Shown piece after piece: positions 1 to 4,593 of a stretch of DNA of 5,601 nucleotides; the first letter of the stretch is position 1, and every line of letters starts with the position of its first letter. Made by a program: the position numbers and the translations under genes. The notes below the pieces were generated by a model. That model was not told where the DNA came from, made no database searches, and saw nothing but the letters and a program-made list of their open reading frames with translations. The DNA is from an uncultured Peptococcaceae bacterium (GTDB taxonomy: Bacteria; Bacillota; Dehalobacteriia; UBA4068; UBA4997), in the NCBI GenBank assembly GCA_947626615.1, contig CANQSW010000092.1:1-5601 (forward strand), written 5' to 3'.

Positions 1-213
1 GTGGACGAGGCCAAACGCCGGGCCTGGCTGGAAGCGTTGGCGGCCAAACCGGGCTTCGTGGTCATCTGCGACGAGCTGGGTGCGGGCCTGGTGCCAATAA
101 GCCGCGAGGAGCGGGAGCTGCGGGAGCTGGTCGGCCGCAGCTGCACCCTGCTGGCGGCTAAGGCGGAGGGCGTGTGGCGCGTTTTCTGCGGCCTGCCGCA
201 GCGCCTGCGGTGA
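1..213 (+). CDS. cobU: Adenosylcobinamide kinase / guanylyltransferase, C-terminal fragment (5' end outside window)
   Basis: CobU phosphorylates adenosylcobinamide and then transfers GMP to it, giving the AdoCbi-GDP that CobS joins to alpha-ribazole in cobalamin nucleotide-loop assembly. Only the last 70 residues are visible. They match the C-terminal third of the family: a hydrophobic strand followed by DELGAGLVP, the counterpart of NEVGMGIVP in enterobacterial CobU, then a REERELRELVGR helix (family R..R.FRD.aGR), then LLAAKAEGVWRVFCGLP (family LAaaADeVwlvvsGip). The P-loop and the guanylylated histidine would lie upstream and cannot be checked. The GTG at position 1 is almost certainly an internal valine codon, because the whole enzyme is usually about 180 residues. 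The following gene, a CobC-type phosphatase five bases downstream, supports the call. The fragment is short, so the family is likely but not certain. Confidence 0.82.
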   Translation: MDEAKRRAWLEALAAKPGFVVICDELGAGLVPISREERELRELVGRSCTLLAAKAEGVWRVFCGLPQRLR

Positions 214-218
214 GCGCC

Positions 219-827
219 ATGACAGAGATATTGTTCATACGTCACGGCCAGACGGCGGGCAACCTGCGCCGCGCTTATATCGGGCGGACGGACGAGCCGC
301 TTTGCCCCGAAGGCGAGGCGGCTCTGCGGGAAAAGCTGGCGGCGGGGCTTTATCCGCCGGCGGAACTGGTGTTCGCAAGCCCGCTTTTGCGCTGCCGCCA
401 AACGGCGGCGCTGCTCTATCCCGGTATCGAACCGGTGGTGATAGACGAGCTGCGCGAGTGCGATTTCGCCCGCTTCGAGGGTAAAACGTATCAGGAGCTG
501 GCGGACGACGCGGCCTATCGCAAATGGCTGGAGAGCGGCGGCACGGCTCCTGTCCCCGGCGGCGAAAGTTTGGCGGAGTTTCGGGAGCGCTGTCGGCGGG
601 GTTTTCTGCTGGCGGCCGCGCGGATAGCGCAAAAGCCCCCGCAGCGGGCGGCCTTCGTGGTGCACGGCGGCACGATCATGGCCGTGCTGGCGGAGTTTTG
701 CGGCGGCGCGTATTACGATTATATGGTGGAAAACGGCGGCGGCTGGCGGGCGCGGTTAGACGCTGACGCCCGGCTGACGCAGCCGGAGAAGTTGGAGCGG
801 TATCTTAACGGGAGGGCTGAGGCATGA
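219..827 (+). CDS. cobC: Alpha-ribazole phosphatase, histidine phosphatase superfamily (CobC-like)
   Basis: This 202-residue cytoplasmic protein belongs to the histidine phosphatase (phosphoglycerate mutase-like) superfamily. The signature LFIRHGQT is at residues 5-12, with R8 and the phosphorylated H9. It is followed by SPLLRCRQTA (R58), the acidic LRECDFARFEG segment with probable proton donor E80, PGGES (113-117), and the second catalytic histidine in VVHGGTI (H149). In the B12 pathway, CobC removes the 5' phosphate from alpha-ribazole phosphate or adenosylcobalamin phosphate. Superfamily members are hard to assign by sequence alone, so the specific substrate rests mainly on the adjacent cobU. 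The frame is open upstream to 174, but ATG 219 places the RHG motif at the usual position 8-10 and starts just after the cobU stop (211-213), with a modest GGTGAG ribosome site at 209-214. The gene ends in an ATGA overlap with the channel gene. An undefined phosphatase or phosphoglycerate mutase homologue is the alternative. Confidence 0.85.
   Translation: MTEILFIRHGQTAGNLRRAYIGRTDEPLCPEGEAALREKLAAGLYPPAELVFASPLLRCRQTAALLYPGIEPVVIDELRECDFARFEGKTYQELADDAAYRKWLESGGTAPVPGGESLAEFRERCRRGFLLAAARIAQKPPQRAAFVVHGGTIMAVLAEFCGGAYYDYMVENGGGWRARLDADARLTQPEKLERYLNGRAEA
810..816 (+). promoter_or_regulatory. Ribosome binding site for the MscS gene
   Basis: A GGGAGGG stretch contains GGAGG (811-815), which ends eight bases before ATG 824. 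It lies inside the end of cobC and fixes the channel start at the ATGA overlap. Translation of the channel is therefore probably coupled to that of cobC. Confidence 0.7.
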
Positions 828-1648
828 GTTTTTTTGACGTGAATGAGGATTACGTAATGGATAAGGTGCAGACGCTGGGCGAGCGCGTGCTGGCGGCGGC
901 GTTTCTGTTCATCGTCGGGCTGATCGCTATCAAGCTGGTGCTGCTGTTTCTGGACAGGGCCTCCGAAAAATCGCGGTTGGACAAGATCATTAGCAATTAC
1001 CTGCACTTATGCGTGAAGGCGGTGCTTTTCGTGCTGCTGGCCATGATCGTCCTCTCCACCCTGGGCGTTTCGGTGGTCTCGCTGATCGCGGTGCTTTCGG
1101 CGGCGGCCGCCGCCGTCGCTTTGGGCCTGCAAAGCAGCCTGTCCAGCTTGGCGGCGGGTATCCTCATCATCGTGAACAAGCCGTTTACGCAGGGCGATTA
1201 TATCGAGAGCGCCGGTCAGATCGGCGTCGTGGACGAGATACACCTGTTCAACTGCCGTCTGCACACGCTGGACAATAAATTCGTGGTCGTGCCGAACAGC
1301 ACGCTGGTAAACAGCGTCATCGTCAACTGCTCGCACCTGGAAAACCGCCGCGTCAACGTCAAGGTGGGCGTCAGCTACGGCGAGGATATCGACAAGGTGC
1401 GCCGGGTGCTGCTGGAGGTGGCGGCCGGCAACGATAAGATATTGCAGGAGCCCGCGCCTTTTGTGGGCGTGGCGAGCCAGGGGGATTCTCTGGTGGAGAT
1501 AGATTTCTTCGTCTGGTGCAAAAACGGCGATTACCTGCCCGTGCTTTATTACGTGCAGGAGGCGGTGTTGAAGCGCTTTAAGCAGGAGAACATCGAGATA
1601 CCTTTCCCGCAGCTGGACGTGCATTTTGACCGGGAGGCGGCAAATTGA
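824..1648 (+). CDS. mscS: Small-conductance mechanosensitive ion channel, MscS family
   Basis: This inner-membrane channel of 274 residues (E. coli MscS has 286) would open under membrane tension and release solutes during hypo-osmotic shock. Three hydrophobic segments are visible: about 22-43 (TM1), 62-80 (TM2) and 85-118 (TM3, pore lining). TM3 leads into ALGLQSSLSSLAAG, the most conserved family block, then NKPFTQGDYIE, the start of the beta domain. VPNSTLVNSVIVNCS (about 161-175) matches the family's IPNGkI..n.IiNfS, and the C terminus FPQLDVHFDRE closely matches PYPQMDVNFKR of E. coli MscS, so the protein is full length. ATG 824 has a good ribosome site and overlaps the cobC stop by four bases. 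The gene's own TGA overlaps the trxB start by four bases. Several pore residues differ from the E. coli channel: alanines or serines stand where glycines pack, and alanine replaces one seal leucine. The family call is very secure; gating properties cannot be read from the sequence. Confidence 0.95.
   Translation: MSFFDVNEDYVMDKVQTLGERVLAAAFLFIVGLIAIKLVLLFLDRASEKSRLDKIISNYLHLCVKAVLFVLLAMIVLSTLGVSVVSLIAVLSAAAAAVALGLQSSLSSLAAGILIIVNKPFTQGDYIESAGQIGVVDEIHLFNCRLHTLDNKFVVVPNSTLVNSVIVNCSHLENRRVNVKVGVSYGEDIDKVRRVLLEVAAGNDKILQEPAPFVGVASQGDSLVEIDFFVWCKNGDYLPVLYYVQEAVLKRFKQENIEIPFPQLDVHFDREAAN
1632..1637 (+). promoter_or_regulatory. Ribosome binding site supporting the TTG start of trxB
   Basis: GGGAGG ends seven bases before TTG 1645. 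It decides the trxB start: the TTG gives a protein beginning MIYDVIIIGGG, the normal distance from the N terminus to the FAD-binding glycines, and no ATG or GTG is available nearby in that frame. Confidence 0.7.
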
Positions 1649-2548
1649 TCTATGACGTTATCATAATCGGCGGCGGCACGGCCGGCTTAGCCGCCGCGCT
1701 GTACGCCAGGCGGGGCGGCCTTTCCGTCCTGCTGCTGGAAGCCGAGGTGCACGGCGGTCAGATCGTCGCCAGCCCGGAGGTGGAAAATTATCCCGCCCTG
1801 CCGAAGATCAGCGGCGCGGCCTACGCCCAGCAGCTGCTGGAGCAGGTGGAGGCCGTGGCTGGAGATAAAATACGAAGCGGCGGCGGCGCTGGACGCGGCG
1901 GGCGAGGTCAAGACCGTGCAAACGGCCGCGGGCGTTTATCAGGCGCGCGCGCTCATCTGGGCGGCGGGGCAGACTTCTCGGCGGCTGAACGTCCCCGGGG
2001 AGGAAAAGTTTCTGGGCCGCGGCATATCCTTCTGCGCCACCTGCGACGGCGCGCTGTACCGCGGGCGGGAGGTCGCCGTTATCGGCGGCGGCAACACGGC
2101 GCTGGAGGAAGCGCTGTTTCTGGCGGGCATCTGCTCCCGCGTGCATCTGATCCACCGCCGGGCGGAGTTTCGGGCGGAGAAGCTGCTGGTGGAGCGGGCG
2201 GCCAAGGCGGACAATATCGTCAGGCATATGCCGGCCAAGGTGACGGCCGTTTTGGGCGAAAAGAGGCTCTCCGAGCTGGAGCTTGCCGGCCCGGCGGGGC
2301 CGGAGAAGCTGCCGGTGGCGGCGGCCTTTCTCGCGGTGGGCAAAATTCCCGCCAACGCCCTGCTGGCTGGGCTGGTGCCGCAGGACGAAGCGGGCTATCT
2401 GCTGGTGGGCGAGGATTGCCGCACCAACGTGCCGGGCCTTTTCGCGGCGGGAGATTGCCGCAGAAAACCGCTGCGCCAGCTGGTGACGGCGGCGGCGGAC
2501 GGCGCGGTGGCGGCCACGGCGGCGCTGGCCTATCTGCGCGGCGCGTGA
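1645..2548 (+). pseudogene. trxB: Thioredoxin reductase (NADPH), interrupted by a frameshift near 1846-1865
   Basis: Thioredoxin reductase passes electrons from NADPH through FAD and a CxxC pair to thioredoxin. The first part, from TTG 1645, carries the FAD-binding GGGTAG (residues 9-14; family usually GxGPAG), HGGQI and EVENYP. After about 70 residues the homology moves forward one frame. From LEIKYE (about 1859) to the TGA at 2546-2548 that second frame gives ALIWAAGQTSRRL, the redox-active CATC (2033-2044), NADPH-binding GGGNTA (about 2084-2101), the HRRAEFRAEK phosphate-binding motif that indicates NADPH (from 2153), and the C-terminal FAAGDCRRKPLRQLVTAAADG. All catalytic parts are present, but not in one frame. 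The unshifted first frame runs on to 2583 as a glycine- and arginine-rich sequence without homology. As written, no complete enzyme can be made. A single-base error, a small real deletion, or a pseudogene are all possible. It overlaps mscS by four bases (TTGA). The identity is certain; the cause of the break is not. Confidence 0.9.
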
Positions 2549-2566
2549 GCCGCGGCAAATTTGTTT

Positions 2567-2572
2567 GGGGGA
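2567..2572 (+). promoter_or_regulatory. Ribosome binding site for the asparaginase gene
   Basis: GGGGGA ends seven bases before ATG 2580. It favours that ATG over the in-frame TTG at 2565, which would overlap this site and have no Shine-Dalgarno sequence of its own. Confidence 0.5.
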
Positions 2573-2579
2573 TAAGGAT

Positions 2580-3566
2580 ATGACAGAACAGGCGCGAAAA
2601 CGTATTTTTGTGTTGGGCAGCGGCGGCACGATAGCCGGGCTGGCCGCTCTGCCGACGGATTTCTTCGGCTATACGGCGGGCGCGGCGGGGGTGGAAAGCC
2701 TGCTTTGCCGCATACCCGAGGTGGCCGAGCTGGCGGAGATAAGCTCGGAGGATTTTTGCAGCATAGCCAGCGAGAACGCCACGCCGGAGCTTTGGCTCTC
2801 TCTGGCCCGGCGCGCGGCGGAGCTTCTGGCGGACGACGCGGTGGACGGTCTGGTGGTCACCAGCGGCACGGACACGCTGGAGGAACTGGCGTATTTTCTG
2901 AACCTGACGCTGGAGACGGCCAAGCCCGTGGCGGTGGTGGGCGCGATGCGGCCGCTTTCCGCTTACGGCACCGACGGCCCGGTCAATCTGTATAACGCGG
3001 TGGCCGTGGCGGCGGACGACGCCAGCCGGGGCAAGGGCGTGCTGGTGGTGCTGAACGATACTATCATCGCGGCGCGCGACGCCGTCAAGCAGGACGCCTC
3101 GCGGCTGCATACGTTCGTGGGCGGCGATTTCGGCACGCTCGGCTACGTTATGGCGGGCGAGGTGCGCTTTTTTGCCGCGCCCTGTTCGCGCCACACCTAT
3201 AACAGCGAGTTTCATCTGGCCGATATCCACGACCTGCCCCCGGTGGATATTTTCTATATGTCGGGCGGGGCGGACGCGCGTCTTTTGAACGTTATGGCCG
3301 ATCTTGGCGCTTCCGGCGTGGTGGTGGCGGGCTTTGGCAACGGCACGTTTTCCGACGCGGTGGGCGAGCAGCTGCACGAGCTGATGAACGAAGGTCTGGT
3401 CTGCGTGGTCACCTCGCGCTGCCAGACGGGGCAGGCCCGCGCGACGCTGCCGGGGCTGATCTCCGGCGGGGATCTTTCGCCGCAAAAGGCGCGGGTGCTG
3501 CTGATGCTGGCGCTGGCCTGCAACCTCAGCAACGAGGATATCGCCCGCTGCTTTGCGGAATATTAA
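2580..3566 (+). CDS. ansB: L-asparaginase, type II-like, without signal peptide
   Basis: The enzyme hydrolyses L-asparagine to aspartate and ammonia, often with some glutaminase activity. From ATG 2580 it has 328 residues, normal for a mature type II enzyme. Visible active-site elements are the nucleophile T17 in GSGGTIAG, Y31, S64-E65 in IASENATPELW, T97-D98 in TSGTDTLEE, GAMRP (121-125), K170 in the segment after NDTIIAARD, and N254 in GFGNGT. The sequence follows E. coli AnsB and Erwinia asparaginase far better than the type I AnsA pattern. S-E at 64-65 is the Erwinia arrangement (S-Q in E. coli AnsB). HGTDT of those enzymes is SGTDT here. No signal peptide precedes the first strand (MTEQARKRIFVLG), so a cytoplasmic enzyme is expected even though close type II relatives are exported. 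The loop at about 285-291 lacks the glutamate that completes the E. coli site. The gene follows the trxB stop by 31 bases and probably shares its transcript. Confidence 0.93.
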   Translation: MTEQARKRIFVLGSGGTIAGLAALPTDFFGYTAGAAGVESLLCRIPEVAELAEISSEDFCSIASENATPELWLSLARRAAELLADDAVDGLVVTSGTDTLEELAYFLNLTLETAKPVAVVGAMRPLSAYGTDGPVNLYNAVAVAADDASRGKGVLVVLNDTIIAARDAVKQDASRLHTFVGGDFGTLGYVMAGEVRFFAAPCSRHTYNSEFHLADIHDLPPVDIFYMSGGADARLLNVMADLGASGVVVAGFGNGTFSDAVGEQLHELMNEGLVCVVTSRCQTGQARATLPGLISGGDLSPQKARVLLMLALACNLSNEDIARCFAEY

Positions 3567-3647
3567 AGAATAAAACGCGGCGGCGTTAACATATTTTGCC
3601 GGCTGGCGGCTTATGATAAGCAAACGCTTTTGATAAGGCGGGCGCTT
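3567..3647 (+). promoter_or_regulatory. AT-richer intergenic gap, possible weak promoter for the exchanger gene
   Basis: This is the longest non-coding gap in the window and is visibly richer in A and T than the genes around it. TATGAT at 3612-3617 matches the -10 consensus at five of six bases and would put transcript starts about 24 bases before ATG 3648. The best -35 candidate, TTAACA at 3586-3591, is 20 bases away, which is longer than the preferred 17, so the promoter is weakly supported. A five-base inverted repeat (AACGC / GCGTT, 3574-3587) has no adjoining T run and is a poor terminator. Confidence 0.22.
3635..3638 (+). promoter_or_regulatory. Ribosome binding site favouring ATG 3648
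   Basis: AAGG followed by CGGG lies nine bases before ATG 3648. It would be inside the gene if translation began at the upstream in-frame TTG 3630, which lacks a comparable site. This supports the shorter protein. Confidence 0.45.
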
Positions 3648-4577
3648 ATGCTGCTGTTTGCTTATGCCGCTTTGGCGGGCGCGGTCATCGCGCTGTCGCT
3701 GGCGCTTTCTGTTTGTGTGGACGCGCTGGACAAAGCCACGGAGCTTTCCGGCGCGTTTTTGGGCGGCGTGCTGCTGGCCGCGGTGACTTCGCTGCCGGAG
3801 CTTTTCACCAGCCTTGCGGCGGTGGCTTTTCTGGCCGAGCCGCAGCTGGTAGTCGGCGATATTTTGGGCAGCGATCTGTTTAATCTGGCGGCGCTTTCCG
3901 CCGTCGCGCTGCTGTTCTTCCGCCGGGTGGCGGGGAAAGAGGCCGCGCGGGAGCAGCTGGCGGCCCTTTTGGCCTCGCTGGCGGTATACGGCCTGCTCTG
4001 GGGCGTGGCCGCCCGGTATAATATTTATTTTGGCGGCGTCAATATCGTCTCCTGGCTGATATTTCTGCTTTACGCGCTGTCGGTGCGCGCTCTTTCCGCT
4101 GCCGGCGAGGCCGAACCGGGCGCGGGCGGCGCGAACGTGGGGCGGCTGCTCTGCCGCTTCGTGCTGCTGGCGGCGCTGCTGGTGCTGGCCAGCGTCGGCC
4201 TGACGCTGCTGACGGAGCGGCTGAAGTTGAACTTCCGGCTGGAGGCTTCGCTGGCCGGGGCGGTGTTTTTGGGCGTGGCCACGTCGCTGCCGGAGCTGGT
4301 CTCCACGCTGCAGTTGGTGCGTCTGGGCAATTTCAACGCGGCCTGCGGCAATATTCTGGGCAGCAATCTGTTCAATTTTGCGATTTTGGCGCTGGCGGAT
4401 CTGTTCTACACCGCCGGCACAGTCTATATTTTCGACGGGCAGGCGGGACGGCTGCTGTTTTTCGGCGCGGCGGCCACGGCGGCCCTGCTGCCGGCGCTTT
4501 TCGGGCGGCGCGGGCCGGGCCGGGCGCTCGGTTTTCTGGCCGCGTTTGTCTGCTGGGCGGCGTTTTTATTTTGGTAG
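3648..4577 (+). CDS. Na+/Ca2+ exchanger family membrane protein (CaCA superfamily, YrbG-like)
   Basis: This polytopic inner-membrane protein of 309 residues has the two inverted alpha repeats of cation/calcium exchangers. Repeat 1 has AVTSLPE (45-51) and, about 20 residues on, VGDILGSDLFN (69-79). Repeat 2 has VATSLPE (210-216) and CGNILGSNLFN (233-243). The glutamates E51 and E216 are the expected cation ligands, and N79 and N243 occupy the other ligand positions. Hydrophobic helices fill the rest, with a short polar, glycine-rich linker at about 153-163 between the halves. Members exchange Na+ (or H+) for Ca2+; which ions this one moves cannot be told from the sequence. Repeat 1 has aspartates (D71, D76) where many relatives have asparagines. 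TTG 3630 would add six residues, but ATG 3648 has the better ribosome site and begins directly at the first helix. The TAG stop lies 16 bases before the methyltransferase start. The family is secure, the substrate is not. Confidence 0.9.
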   Translation: MLLFAYAALAGAVIALSLALSVCVDALDKATELSGAFLGGVLLAAVTSLPELFTSLAAVAFLAEPQLVVGDILGSDLFNLAALSAVALLFFRRVAGKEAAREQLAALLASLAVYGLLWGVAARYNIYFGGVNIVSWLIFLLYALSVRALSAAGEAEPGAGGANVGRLLCRFVLLAALLVLASVGLTLLTERLKLNFRLEASLAGAVFLGVATSLPELVSTLQLVRLGNFNAACGNILGSNLFNFAILALADLFYTAGTVYIFDGQAGRLLFFGAAATAALLPALFGRRGPGRALGFLAAFVCWAAFLFW

Positions 4578-4580
4578 ATC

Positions 4581-4587
4581 AGGAGGG
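4581..4587 (+). promoter_or_regulatory. Strong ribosome binding site for the FkbM methyltransferase gene
   Basis: AGGAGGG contains a perfect AGGAGG (4581-4586) seven bases before ATG 4594. It is the best Shine-Dalgarno match in the window. It shows that the real gene here is on the + strand, despite a long open frame on the opposite strand. Confidence 0.85.
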
Positions 4588-4593
4588 ATAGCC

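Noticed and set aside
1096..1120. GC-rich palindrome-like stretch (GGCGGCCGCC) in mscS
   Set aside because: It is explained by a run of five alanine codons in the pore helix, so a regulatory role is not needed.
1007..1624. 205-codon open frame on the minus strand opposite mscS
   Set aside because: The composition is His/Arg/Gln-rich without a known domain, and the + strand carries a full-length MscS protein.
1858..2583. Programmed frameshifting as an explanation for the split trxB
   Set aside because: There is no stop codon or clear slippery site at the junction, and the unshifted frame continues for more than 200 codons without homology. Thioredoxin reductases are not known to use recoding.
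2580..2583. ATGA overlap between the shifted trxB frame and the asparaginase start
   Set aside because: The frame ending at 2583 is the non-homologous continuation after the frameshift. The true trxB frame stops at 2548, so the overlap is accidental.
3574..3597. Rho-independent terminator after the asparaginase gene
   Set aside because: The AACGC/GCGTT stem has only five pairs, and the nearest short T run is about seven bases away from it.
2220..3623. 467-codon open frame on the minus strand
   Set aside because: It runs antisense to both trxB and the asparaginase, crosses their boundary, and has low-complexity Arg/Pro/His-rich composition. It is a codon-bias shadow.
3613..3633. Six-residue leader peptide (ATG ATA AGC AAA CGC TTT TGA) before the exchanger gene
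   Set aside because: It has no ribosome site, no regulatory codon run and no attenuator hairpin. A short open frame like this is expected by chance.
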